From the NCBI GenBank assembly GCA_903910645.1, contig CAIWAD010000164.1, positions 1-62,854 on the forward strand: DNA of 62,854 bases, read 5' to 3'. Shown here one piece after another: positions 50,301-59,600 of this stretch. Every line of letters begins with the position of its first letter. Position 1 is the first letter of the stretch. Source of the DNA: an uncultured bacterium (GTDB lineage Bacteria > CAIWAD01). The position numbers and the translations under genes are program-made. The notes below the pieces were generated by a model. That model did not search any database, had not been told where the DNA came from, and saw nothing but the letters and a program-made list of their open reading frames with translations.

Positions 50301-50942
50301 TCAAATCCCCGGGTTGAAGTACATGGTTCCCGTCACGGGGCGGGACAGACGCTCCACCAGGGACTGGCGGTGCACCGGATTGTTCACGAAGTCGATCTCG
50401 TTGGCATTCACAATAAGCAGGGGCGTGGCGTGGTAGCTGAGGAAGAAAGCGTTGTAGGCGTCGTTCAGCTGGCGGATGTAGTCCATGCTCATTTCGCGCT
50501 CGTAGGAGCGGTTGCGGATCTGGATGTTGCGCATCAGGCGGTCCACATTGGACTGCAGGTAGACCACCAGATCCGGGCGGTGGATGTCCCGCTCCATGAA
50601 CTCGATGATCTTCTCGTAGAGCACCAGTTCGCGCTCGTCCAGGTTCAGGTAGGCAAAGATCTTGTCCTTGTCGAAGAGGTAGTCGCTCACCGTCACTTCG
50701 GCGAAGAGGCTCATTTGGCGATGCTTGAGCAGCTGGTTGTAGCGTGCGAACAGAAAGTTGAGCTGCACCTGGAAGGCGAAGTGCCTGGGCTCCCGGTAGA
50801 AGTCCTCCAGGAAAGGATTCTTGTGGGGCTCCTCCATCACCAGCTGGGCGCCCCACTCCTGGGCCAGGATGGTGCAAAGGCTGGTCTTCCCCACGCCGAT
50901 TACGCCTTCGATGGCCACCGACTTCAGCTGCTCCGGAACCAT
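50301..50942 (-). CDS. Deoxynucleoside kinase (dNK family)
   Basis: The 213-residue cytoplasmic P-loop kinase begins KSVAIEGVIGVGKTSLCTIL (Walker A GVIGVGKT) and has an ERD-like stretch near EVTVSDYLFDKDKIFAY and a lid region with RNRSYEREMSMDYI. These match deoxyguanosine/deoxyadenosine kinases of the salvage pathway; substrate specificity cannot be read from sequence. It overlaps the end of folK by 19 bases, and GAGGAGG precedes the ATG. Confidence 0.9.
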   Translation of the reverse strand: MVPEQLKSVAIEGVIGVGKTSLCTILAQEWGAQLVMEEPHKNPFLEDFYREPRHFAFQVQLNFLFARYNQLLKHRQMSLFAEVTVSDYLFDKDKIFAYLNLDERELVLYEKIIEFMERDIHRPDLVVYLQSNVDRLMRNIQIRNRSYEREMSMDYIRQLNDAYNAFFLSYHATPLLIVNANEIDFVNNPVHRQSLVERLSRPVTGTMYFNPGI

Positions 50943-51445
50943 CCCGCCTCCTCGACTCGCCACACCATTCGCGCTTCCTCCACGGAAAGCCGCTCCCACG
51001 CCGCTTCCACCTGGCGCCCCAGGGATGGGGGCATTCCGTCCAGCAGGTCCATCAGCGGAGCCAGCACGAAGGGGCGGCTCCACAGACCGGGATGGGGCAC
51101 ATCCAGGGCGGGATCTAAGTCGTGGGCAAGCAGCGGGCCATCCTCCCATGCCAAGAGCAGGTCCAGATCAAGCTCGCGCTCCCGCCACCGTTCCCGCGCC
51201 ACCCGGCCCAGACCCACCTCCAGGGCCTTTACATGCTGCAGCAAGTGCCGCAGTCCCAGCGCCGAGGCCACACAGGCGGCGGCATTGAGAAAATCCGGCT
51301 GGTCCGCCGGCCCCATGGGATGGGATGCGTGGAGCGCGGAAAGCCCGCACAACCGCAAAGGCCCCTCGTCCAGGGCGCCGCAGGCCCGCGCCAGCGTCTG
51401 GCGCATTGGACCACAATTGGCGCCAAGACCAATCCACGCAATCAC
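50924..51445 (-). CDS. folK: 2-amino-4-hydroxy-6-hydroxymethyldihydropteridine pyrophosphokinase
   Basis: The 173-residue HPPK of folate synthesis has the start AWIGLGANCGPMRQTLARAC and the hallmark RWRERELDLDLLLAW, with two catalytic Asp residues, followed by VPHPGLWSRPFVLAPLMD. Its ATG overlaps the folB stop as ATGA. Confidence 0.93.
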   Translation of the reverse strand: MIAWIGLGANCGPMRQTLARACGALDEGPLRLCGLSALHASHPMGPADQPDFLNAAACVASALGLRHLLQHVKALEVGLGRVARERWRERELDLDLLLAWEDGPLLAHDLDPALDVPHPGLWSRPFVLAPLMDLLDGMPPSLGRQVEAAWERLSVEEARMVWRVEEAGWFRSS

Positions 51446-51891
51446 AAGGACGCCGCGTCCTGCCCTGCTTCAGGGGGCGCGACGCTGCGCCAGCGGGGAT
51501 GCACGCGCATGATCTCCACCTCCACATGCCCGAAAAAATTGGGGATGGGGGGACTGCTTTTGCGCACGCAAAGCCGCAAGGCGTCCACGCTGGGGAAATC
51601 CTGGAAGACCTCCTCCGCCAGACCCTCCACCAGCCTTTCCAGCAAATGGAAACGGTGCGTGGTCACCCAACGCGTCACGCTGGCATGGAGGCTTTGGTAG
51701 TTCAGGGCATCGTCCAGATCATCGCTGCGTCCGGCGACGCTGCAATCCAGATAGGCCTGCACGGACAACTCGAAGCGCTGCCCCAGCGTGGATTCCTCGC
51801 TGCGGTGGCCGTGGTAGGCGTAGAATTGGATGCCCTGGATCCCCACCCGGTCCGAGTTGCGCCGGATGCGGTGGAATTGGTCGCGCTGCAT
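51442..51891 (-). CDS. folB: Dihydroneopterin aldolase
   Basis: The 149-residue enzyme of folate synthesis shows IQGIQFYAYHGHRSEES (the family HG plus Glu), DDALNYQSLHASV, and VRKSSPPIPNFFGHVEVEI with the catalytic Lys and the IP motif. The ATG at 51891 adds about 15 residues ahead of the usual start. A GTG at 51843 would give the common length but has no better ribosome site. folP is not in the window. Confidence 0.9.
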   Translation of the reverse strand: MQRDQFHRIRRNSDRVGIQGIQFYAYHGHRSEESTLGQRFELSVQAYLDCSVAGRSDDLDDALNYQSLHASVTRWVTTHRFHLLERLVEGLAEEVFQDFPSVDALRLCVRKSSPPIPNFFGHVEVEIMRVHPRWRSVAPPEAGQDAASL

Positions 51892-51948
51892 GCCTGAAGT
51901 TAGGAAGCGGGGCCCGACCAGACACGGTGCCCAACGCCCATTGCCTGC

Positions 51949-53175
51949 TCAGGAGCGGAAAATCACCTCTTCCTTGCTGAACATGCGCACAGCCGTCCAC
52001 AAGGCCAGGGCCGCGTAGCCCATGTTCACCACAAAGACCAGTGCCATCAGTCCCGGCTGGCCGAAATCCTGGCGCAGCACATCGCGCATGAGCAGGGTCA
52101 CATTGAAGACCGGCGCGAAGGCCAGGGCGCCTGTCAGCTTCAGGCCGGGCACCATGCTGGCCATGCTGGGAAAGATCACCAGCATCATCAGTGGGCCCAT
52201 GTAGCTCTGGGCCTCTTTCATGCTGCGGGCGCGGATGCACAAGGCCAGCATCAGGGCCGAGAAAAGCAGGGCCACCGGCAGCAGCAGGATCAGCCCAAGT
52301 CCCAGGGCCGCAGGATCAATGGTGAAGGGCAGGCCGCCCTCGATCATGTGCTCGCCCGCGAAATGCAGGTAGGCGAACTGGCCGCCCAGGGTGAAGAGCG
52401 CGCTGCCCATGGCCATGATGGCCGTGGCGGCATACTTCCCCAGCACGATGTCCAGCCGCGAGACCGGGTTCACCAGCAGGGTCTCGATGGTGTTGCGCTC
52501 CTTTTCTCCTGCCGTAAGGTCCATGGCCGGATACATGGCACCCTGGATGCACAGGATGAGAATGATGTAGGGCAGGAAGCGCGCAGCCATCTCCGCCGCC
52601 TTGCGCTCGGGGGGCGCCATTTCCACATGCTCCACATCCCATGGCCTGGTCAGGTCCGGACGGAGTCCGTGCTCCTTCAGCCAGGCCTGCAGGCTTTCCT
52701 CCCGCAGGGACATTAGCTGGGCACTCAATTCTCTTCCCGCCATCTGCGCCGCGTCATCGGTGGAATCATAGAAGAGCCGCACCGTGGGCGCCTGCACCGT
52801 GTCCACCGGGCTGTCCAGCCGGTCCAGTGCGCGGTCCAGGCCCGGCCCGAATTGCATGACCAGACGCACACCTTTGCGCGTCAGCAGACTGTCCACCGGA
52901 AGCTGCGCCAAGGAGTCGCGCTGAAAGGTGAAGCGGCCTTCCATGGCCTCCAGGGAGGCCAGCAGCGCGGGGTCGTTTCCGCCATCACGCACAATGACTG
53001 TGGCCTTCTCTTCGTGGAGCTTCTCCAGAGAACTGCTGGTGAGCCAGCCGATGGCCGTGATGATGAGGGGCAGGGCCAACACCGGGATGATGATCATGGA
53101 GAAAATGGTGCGCCGGTCGCGCAGCAGGTCGCGCATCTCCTTGGAGGCCACAAGCCAAATGACTCCCGCCTTCAT
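51949..53175 (-). CDS. ABC-2 type transporter permease (NatB-like)
   Basis: The 408-residue inner membrane protein has one N-terminal helix (about 25-48), a large extracytoplasmic domain of about 150 residues, then at least five helices (about 205-395). The MDLTAGEKERNTIETLLVNP motif of NatB/YhaP proteins is present. With NatA it would form an exporter; sodium or another substrate cannot be decided. It is coupled to yihY by an ATGA overlap. Confidence 0.88.
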   Translation of the reverse strand: MKAGVIWLVASKEMRDLLRDRRTIFSMIIIPVLALPLIITAIGWLTSSSLEKLHEEKATVIVRDGGNDPALLASLEAMEGRFTFQRDSLAQLPVDSLLTRKGVRLVMQFGPGLDRALDRLDSPVDTVQAPTVRLFYDSTDDAAQMAGRELSAQLMSLREESLQAWLKEHGLRPDLTRPWDVEHVEMAPPERKAAEMAARFLPYIILILCIQGAMYPAMDLTAGEKERNTIETLLVNPVSRLDIVLGKYAATAIMAMGSALFTLGGQFAYLHFAGEHMIEGGLPFTIDPAALGLGLILLLPVALLFSALMLALCIRARSMKEAQSYMGPLMMLVIFPSMASMVPGLKLTGALAFAPVFNVTLLMRDVLRQDFGQPGLMALVFVVNMGYAALALWTAVRMFSKEEVIFRS

Positions 53176-54494
53176 GCGTCCCCTCCTTTGTGATCGATCC
53201 CGCCGGTGCGCGTCAGGGAGCGCAGCATGGCCTCGTGTCGGCCCGACAAGCGGTTCAAGGTGTCCAACAGGATCTTCGGCCTCTTCTGGCGTGTGAAGTC
53301 CGCCGGGTCACGCAGGAAAAGTCCGGCCACCGCGGCGGCGTCGAAGTGCTCCCGGGGGCGGGCGGGCAGCACCAGGGTCCGTTCACCCTCACGGGCCCTG
53401 CGCAGGAATCCCCCTTCAAGCATGGTCTCTATGACGCTGTTGATCTCGGCCTCCGGCAGCCAGAGCAGGCGCCCCAGCTGTTCGACGGTGAGTTCCTTGC
53501 CCTCTTCAAAAAAGTCCAGCACCACTTCGCGCAAGGTCAGGGCGATGATGTACTCGGGCAAAGGACCCGCCCGCCGGCTTTCCCGCCGCAGCAGCAAGGC
53601 CGTGCGGTTCTGGGTGATGAAGGAGATCTCCGCCCCGGTGAGCACGATGATCCAGGTAAGGAAGACCCAGATCATGAAAAGGGGCAAGGCGGCCAGGCTG
53701 CCATAGATGAGATTGTAGCTGCCAGCCTGCACCGTGTAAAAGGCGAAGCCCACCTTGGCCAGCTCCCATGTGCCGGCGGCGAAAGCCGCGCCCACGGCGG
53801 CGGCACCCGGCCGGACGCGCGTGTTGGGCACCGCCCAGTAGAGGAACAGGAAGGCGCCGAACTGCACGGCCACGGGCAGCAGATGGCCCCGGGCCTGATT
53901 CACCCAGGCGGGAAGCACGCTGAACAGCCGCACCACGGTGGCCTCGCCGGACAGGAACATGGAGAGGCCGGCCAGGACGGGGAGCAGGGTCATGAAGAGC
54001 CAGTAGGAGCCCAGGCGCTGGCGGATGCTGCGGCTGCGCCGCACGCGCCAGATGTTGTTCAGGTCTGTCTCAATGGTGGAGATGAGCGAATACACGCCCA
54101 GCCCCAGGGAAACCACGCCGAAGAGTCCCAGCGTGGACAGATCCAGCTCCGCCATGCGGGTGAGCAGGAACTGGGTGACCAATTGCGAGCCATCAGGGCT
54201 GAAGTACTCGGCAAGCAGGGGCTGCAGCTTGTCCATCAGCCAGGGAAAACCGCCCACCTGCTTGAACACCACCACCACCAATCCCAGCAGCGGAATCATG
54301 GAGAGGAGGCTGGTGTAGGTCAGGGCGGCGGCGCGGGCCACGGCGCCACGGCGGAAGAACTCCGCCAGGGTCTCCAGAACCAGGAGGGCCAGATCGCGGA
54401 ACACGAAGACCGGGTTCTGCTCAAGCCAGGCCATCTTTTCGCGGAAGGTCCGTGGAGGCCCAGCCTCCCGGCGAGGTTCAGTCTTGCGGCCCAT
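53172..54494 (-). CDS. YihY/BrkB family inner membrane protein
   Basis: The 440-residue protein has about six membrane helices in the first 300 residues, with family motifs RAAALTYTSLLSMIPLLG and the YGSLAALPLFMIWVFLTWII segment. A C-terminal cytoplasmic winged-helix-like domain follows (about 310-420; ELTVEQLGRLLWLPEAEINS). The function of the family is poorly known, and it was once miscalled RNase BN. The gene is set between natA and natB, overlapping both (17 and 4 bases). Confidence 0.93.
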   Translation of the reverse strand: MGRKTEPRREAGPPRTFREKMAWLEQNPVFVFRDLALLVLETLAEFFRRGAVARAAALTYTSLLSMIPLLGLVVVVFKQVGGFPWLMDKLQPLLAEYFSPDGSQLVTQFLLTRMAELDLSTLGLFGVVSLGLGVYSLISTIETDLNNIWRVRRSRSIRQRLGSYWLFMTLLPVLAGLSMFLSGEATVVRLFSVLPAWVNQARGHLLPVAVQFGAFLFLYWAVPNTRVRPGAAAVGAAFAAGTWELAKVGFAFYTVQAGSYNLIYGSLAALPLFMIWVFLTWIIVLTGAEISFITQNRTALLLRRESRRAGPLPEYIIALTLREVVLDFFEEGKELTVEQLGRLLWLPEAEINSVIETMLEGGFLRRAREGERTLVLPARPREHFDAAAVAGLFLRDPADFTRQKRPKILLDTLNRLSGRHEAMLRSLTRTGGIDHKGGDA

Positions 54495-55218
54495 GGCCCG
54501 TCACCTTCAAAAAAATGCCGTTGAGGTTGCGCGATCCGTGGCGCTCCTCCAGCTCGTCCAGTGTGCCTGATTCCACGATGCGTCCTTTGTGGATGAAGGC
54601 CAGATCGTGGCACAGGGTCTCCGCCTCCGACATGATGTGGGTGCTGAAGAGCACGGTGCGCCCCTCCTGGGCACAGCGATGGATGAAGGCCACCACCCCC
54701 GCCGAGGCGATGACATCCAGGCCGCTGGTGGGCTCGTCCAGCACAATGACCTCCGGCTCGTGCAGGGCGGCGCGGGCAATGCTGCACTTCTGCTTCTGCC
54801 CGGTGCTCAGGGTGCCCACCCGCTGTGCCAGGAAGGGCTCCATCTCCAACAACTCCGCCAATTCCCGCGTGCGGCGCTTGATGCGTTGCGGATCCATGCC
54901 CTGCAGGCGGCCGAAATAGTCCAGGGTCTCCGCCGCGCTCAGGCGGTCGTAAAGGCCGGTGGCTCCCGTCAGAAAACCCAGCTTGGAACGCACCGCGTGG
55001 GGCTCCGCCACCACATCGTGCCCGGCCACCTGGATGCGGCCCTCGTCCGGCTGGATGAGCGTGGCCACGGCGCGCAGAGTGGTGGTCTTGCCGGCGCCGT
55101 TGGGCCCCAGCAGGCCGAAGACGCGTCCGGGACGAGCTTCCATGGAAATGCCATCCACGGCGGGCACGCGCTTGGCGCCCTTGCCGAAATGTTTGCGGAA
55201 GCCTTCAATGTGGATCAT
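54478..55218 (-). CDS. ABC transporter ATP-binding protein (NatA-like)
   Basis: The 246-residue ATPase shows Walker A LLGPNGAGKTTTLRAV, signature LSTGQKQKCSIARAALHEP, Walker B EVIVLDEPTSGLD and the H-loop LFSTHIMSEAE. These resemble NatA/CcmA-type subunits. The ATG at 55218 follows a G-rich stretch and lies 55 bases after the GWxTD gene. The cognate permease is most likely the NatB-like gene two cistrons on. Confidence 0.93.
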   Translation of the reverse strand: MIHIEGFRKHFGKGAKRVPAVDGISMEARPGRVFGLLGPNGAGKTTTLRAVATLIQPDEGRIQVAGHDVVAEPHAVRSKLGFLTGATGLYDRLSAAETLDYFGRLQGMDPQRIKRRTRELAELLEMEPFLAQRVGTLSTGQKQKCSIARAALHEPEVIVLDEPTSGLDVIASAGVVAFIHRCAQEGRTVLFSTHIMSEAETLCHDLAFIHKGRIVESGTLDELEERHGSRNLNGIFLKVTGHGPQD

Positions 55219-55273
55219 GCGCCCCCCCGGGCTGTTGCGCACATGGCGGATGGAATGGTCCCCGAAGCGTGGC

Positions 55274-56671
55274 TCAGGGAAAGAGCTTACGAGCCCACTG
55301 CGGATCGAAGAACTCGCCACTCTTGGTCGAATGGACCAGTTCGAAAGTACCGAAGCCCTGCACATCGATGAAGATGAACTCCACCCCGCCATCCACGCGG
55401 TTGTAGAGCCATAGCTCGAAGTCCCGATGCTCCCGCCCGGTGGAGGCGTTGCCACCCAGCTGGAAGTCGTAGCGGGCGTTGAGCTGGCCGAAGTCCGTCT
55501 CAATGGCGTCCGGCGGACCGAAGCGCACGAATATGCGCGCCCGGTCTCCAAGACTTTCTCCCGGTCCGGCCTGTGGCCAGCGGCGGCGTGCCTCCTCCAC
55601 TCGCGCAAGGAGTGCCGTTTGGCCCTCGTTCACAAGGGTGGCGGGGTCCGGATCGCGCTGGCGCCAGAATTCCTTCAGGAAGGCGCGACGGCCCTCCAGG
55701 TCCAGGCGCTCCCAGGCTTCCATTTCATGATGGCCAGCCAACACCTGGGCCGCCTCCCATTGGCGAGCCAACTCCTCCGGGCCTGCCTCATCCAGCGCCA
55801 GCGTGGCTTCATCCACCATCTGGGCCGGAGCCACGCCTGGATTGTGAATCCAGAAGGCCCGGACGGCGCTGGCGACCTGGCCATCCGGGCGTGACAGCTT
55901 GACTTCCAGGCTGTAAGAGCCACTGGGCAGATGGCCCACCGCTTGCTTGAGCGCCACCAGGCTCACTGGGCCCTGCAGGTTGGAGAAGGTGGACAAGGAG
56001 CGTGGCAGAGCGCTCTCCAGACGCCGCCCTCGCTCGTTCAACAGGGCCGCGGAAAGCTCGAGGGAGTCCAGCGGAGCCTCCACGCGCAACTCCGCCACCG
56101 CATGCAGCGTGTCCAGACCGGAACCATAAATGGCGTCGCCGTATGGAAGAAAGCGCCAGCGGTCAGTCCCGGTGCCGTGAAGAAAGGGGCCGTCGGTTGC
56201 GACCGTCGGGGCAGCCACGCCCAGGAAGATGCCGCCAAGCTCCCCCTGACCTGGAGGAGACAGGCGCAGCGACTTCTCCGTGGACTGGCCGCTGATCAGA
56301 TCCGTGACCCGCAGGCGCAACCGACCGCCCTGGCCATCCAGCGGGAGGAGCACCTGATCCGGCAGTTTCTCACCGGGTGCGGGGGGCGGATCCAGGGGTC
56401 GTCGGTCCATGCGGGTCCAACTGGTGTCCGCCACCACGGCGCCATTGCGCTCCAGCCAGGCCCGTGCCTGCCAACCCGCCTCGGCGCCACCCTCCACGGC
56501 CTGCCAAGCCAGGCTGCCGCGTTGCACCATCACATCCACTTCCAGGACCGGCGCCCCGCTCTCGTGGCGCCACACGGCATCCACCGTGCAAACGGGCTGC
56601 CCATGGCCAAGCACCGGAACTAGGGCCAGCAGCCAGAGACACAAGGCCAGCGGACGCTCAGGCCGATTCAT
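55274..56671 (-). CDS. GWxTD domain protein
   Basis: The 465-residue secreted or periplasmic protein has a signal peptide (LALCLWLLALVPVLGHGQP) and a middle part rich in beta strands. The C-terminal GWxTD-type domain has the hallmark FLKEFWRQRDPDPATLVNE and then RARIFVRFGPPDAIE. GWxTD proteins are common in FCB and Acidobacteriota, with unknown function. The ATG at 56671 lies inside the last codons of smc (14-base overlap), so expression is linked to it. Confidence 0.88.
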   Translation of the reverse strand: MNRPERPLALCLWLLALVPVLGHGQPVCTVDAVWRHESGAPVLEVDVMVQRGSLAWQAVEGGAEAGWQARAWLERNGAVVADTSWTRMDRRPLDPPPAPGEKLPDQVLLPLDGQGGRLRLRVTDLISGQSTEKSLRLSPPGQGELGGIFLGVAAPTVATDGPFLHGTGTDRWRFLPYGDAIYGSGLDTLHAVAELRVEAPLDSLELSAALLNERGRRLESALPRSLSTFSNLQGPVSLVALKQAVGHLPSGSYSLEVKLSRPDGQVASAVRAFWIHNPGVAPAQMVDEATLALDEAGPEELARQWEAAQVLAGHHEMEAWERLDLEGRRAFLKEFWRQRDPDPATLVNEGQTALLARVEEARRRWPQAGPGESLGDRARIFVRFGPPDAIETDFGQLNARYDFQLGGNASTGREHRDFELWLYNRVDGGVEFIFIDVQGFGTFELVHSTKSGEFFDPQWARKLFP

Positions 56672-59600
56672 GGAATTGCACGCTGACAATGGTGCTCACG
56701 CCTTCCTCCGCCATGGTCACTCCGTAGAGCTGGTCGGCATAACCCATGGTTTTCTTGTTGTGCGTGATGATGATGAACTGAGTCATGCCGCTGAACTCCT
56801 GGATGAGAGTGTTGAAACGGGCGATGTTGCCATCGTCCAGCGGCGCGTCCACTTCGTCCAGGATGCAGAAGGGACTGGGCTTCACCATGTAGATGGCGAA
56901 GAGCAGGGCGATGGCGGTAAGTGTCTTTTCACCGCCGCTCATGAGCATGAGGTTTTGGATGCGCTTGCCGCTGGGCGTTGCGCTGATGAGGATCTCCGCC
57001 TCCAGGGGATCCTCGCCGGACAGGGCCAGATCCGCCCGGCCGTCGCTGAAGAGCTTCAGGAAGAGGTAGATGAAGTTCTCGCGGATGCGCGTGAAGGTCT
57101 CCTCGAAGAGCTCGCGCGCCACGCGGTTGATGCGCTCAATGGTCTCCTTCAGCATGGCCTCGGCCTCCAGCAGATCATTCAGCTGGGTGCGCAGGAAGCC
57201 AGCGCGCTGGCTCTCCGCCTCGTACTCCTCAATGGCCAGCAGGTTCACCGGTCCCAGTTTGCGCAGGGCCTCGCGCAGCTCGGCAATGCGCTGTCTGGCG
57301 TCCTCACGGCGCGCCCTGGCATCCTCCCCACTTTCCTCCTCCGGCGCCTCCCAGTGGGCGGCGGGATCAAGGGCCAGTTCGTACTCAGCCTGGATGCGTT
57401 CGAGCAATGCCGCCACCTTGCCGTCCAGTCCACTGGCCTCCAGTTCGGCCTGGTGCAGGCGATCCTTGTGGCTGTCCCGCTCCTGGCGCAGGGTATGCTC
57501 GGTGTCCAGCAACTGCCGCTGACGCCCACGCAATGCGCTTTGGGTCTCGCGACGCTTGTCCTGGCGGGCCTCCTCCTCCTCCCGCGCCAAAGCGGCTGCC
57601 ACCTGCTGGCCCTCCAGCTCCAGACGGCGCGCACTCAAGCCAAGCCGCCGCTCCTCGCCTTCCGCCAGATCCGCCGCGGCGCGCTGCAAGCGCTCGCGGC
57701 CTTCCAACTGGAATCGGCGCACCTGCTCCAGTTCGCGCTGCTGGGAGTCCAGATGCAGGCGCCCCCCCGTGGCGGCTACTTGGGCGACACCCCGCGCCTC
57801 CACCAGCTGACGGGTCTCGGCGGACTGCTCCTCCAGCCTGGCGGCCAGTCGGGAATTGTCGCCCTCGGCATCATCCCGTTCCAGCTGCAGTTCCTCCAAT
57901 TGGCGGCGCAGTGCACGATCCTTCGTCTCCACTTCGCGCACCCGCTCGGCCAGCTCCTTCAGGTTGCGACGGAAGCCGTCGGCGTCGCGCGTGGCCCTTT
58001 CCTCTTCCATGTCCAGCCGCTCGCGCAAGCGTTCCAGCGCGCGCAAGGCCTCCAAGGCCTGGCGCTGGGCAAGCTCAGCCGCCTCGGACTCCGCCCGGGC
58101 CGTGAGCAGGGCATCGTCGCAGGAGTGCACGGCCTCCTCGAGCTCCCGCAGGCGAAGCGCCAGCCCGTCCTCCTCCACCTGAAGGCCTTCGGCCTGGAGA
58201 CGCAATCCCAAGTGCCCACTGCCCGCACCGCGTCCGTGGCGGCTGGTGAAGGGCGGACGCCAGGTTTCGCCATCGGCGGCCACGAAGACATCGCCTTCTG
58301 GCGCAACCTGCCAGGGCTGATGAGAGGCATCCACCACAAGCCAGCAGCGATGCAGCAGGCGCTCCAACAGTGGTCGCACCCGTGGGTCGCAGGTCAGTTC
58401 GTCCAAGAGGGGGCGGCATCCCGCGGGGACGGCACCAGCGGCCTGAGCGGCGGGAACGCGATCCAGGCGCACCAGGGTGCAAGCCCCCTTGCCGCTTTGA
58501 CGCAGCAGCTGGGCGGCTCCGTCGGCCGCGTGGCCATCCTCCACCACAATCCAGCCGGCGGCTTCCCCAAGGGCGCTCTCCAGGGCCGGCAGCACATGCT
58601 CCGGCGCGGCCACCACATTCCCAAGCATGTCCAGCACACCGGGCAGCCTCTTCTCCAGCACGGCCCTGGCCCCGCCGGGCACGCCTTCGAAACGGGCCAG
58701 CAATTGGTCAAGCAATTGACGCCGTCCTTGCAAGGCCTTCAGCTCCGCCCTGGCCTCCTGTGCCTGGGCACGAGACTCCTGCAGAGCCTCCCTTGCCGAC
58801 TCCACCCGTTGACGCGCATCCTCCAGCGCGGAGGCGGACAGTCCGCTTCCCTGCCTGGCCTTCTCCAGGCCCTCGTCCTGTCCAAGCCGCTGGCGGGCCC
58901 GCTCCTCCCTGTCCTGTCCCAGCAGCGAGAGTTCCTCCTCCAGATCCTCCCGCCGCCGCCTGTGGCCTTCCAGAGCGGCGGTGACACCTGCCTGCTCGCT
59001 GGACAGGCGCGACTGGCGTCCCAGCAGATCCAGCACCCTGGCCCGAGCCTGCTCCAACTGGGAGCGCAGGCCGTCCAGCCTGCTCTCCGCCTGACCCGCC
59101 CTGGAGGATGCCTGCTCCAACTCCCGGTCCAGGCCCTCCTGGCGCACGCGGTTCTCCGCCACGACTGCGGCCACTTCGCTTTCCCGACGCGCGCTCTCAG
59201 CAAGCCGTGGCTCCAGCTCGGAAGCCTCGCGCTGCAGGCGCTGCTGATCCCGCTCCAGGGCCTTCAGGCGCTCCTGGGTAACCAGGGCCTCATCCTCCAG
59301 GCGGCGGCAATCCTCCCAGCGCTGGCGCAGCAGGACATCGCCCTCCGCCACCGCCTCGTCCGCACGCAGCAAATCGTTGCCCAGGCTGGTGAGCTGCGCG
59401 CCGTGGCGGGCCAGCTCCGCTTCCAGGCGCGCACTGGCCAGGCCCCCTTCCTGCAGAAGCAGGCGCAGGGGCTGCAGGCGCACATGCCAGCGTCCCAGGT
59501 CCTCCCGCGCCAAGGCAAGCTCCGTCTCACGCAGGTCGCGGCTCAACTCCCGATGGCGCTCAGTGCGCCCCACCTGCCGCTTCAACGCGCCCACCTGCCG

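Noticed and set aside
53172-54494. Annotation of the YihY gene as ribonuclease BN
   Set aside because: That label is a historic error for this membrane family; no nuclease motif is present.
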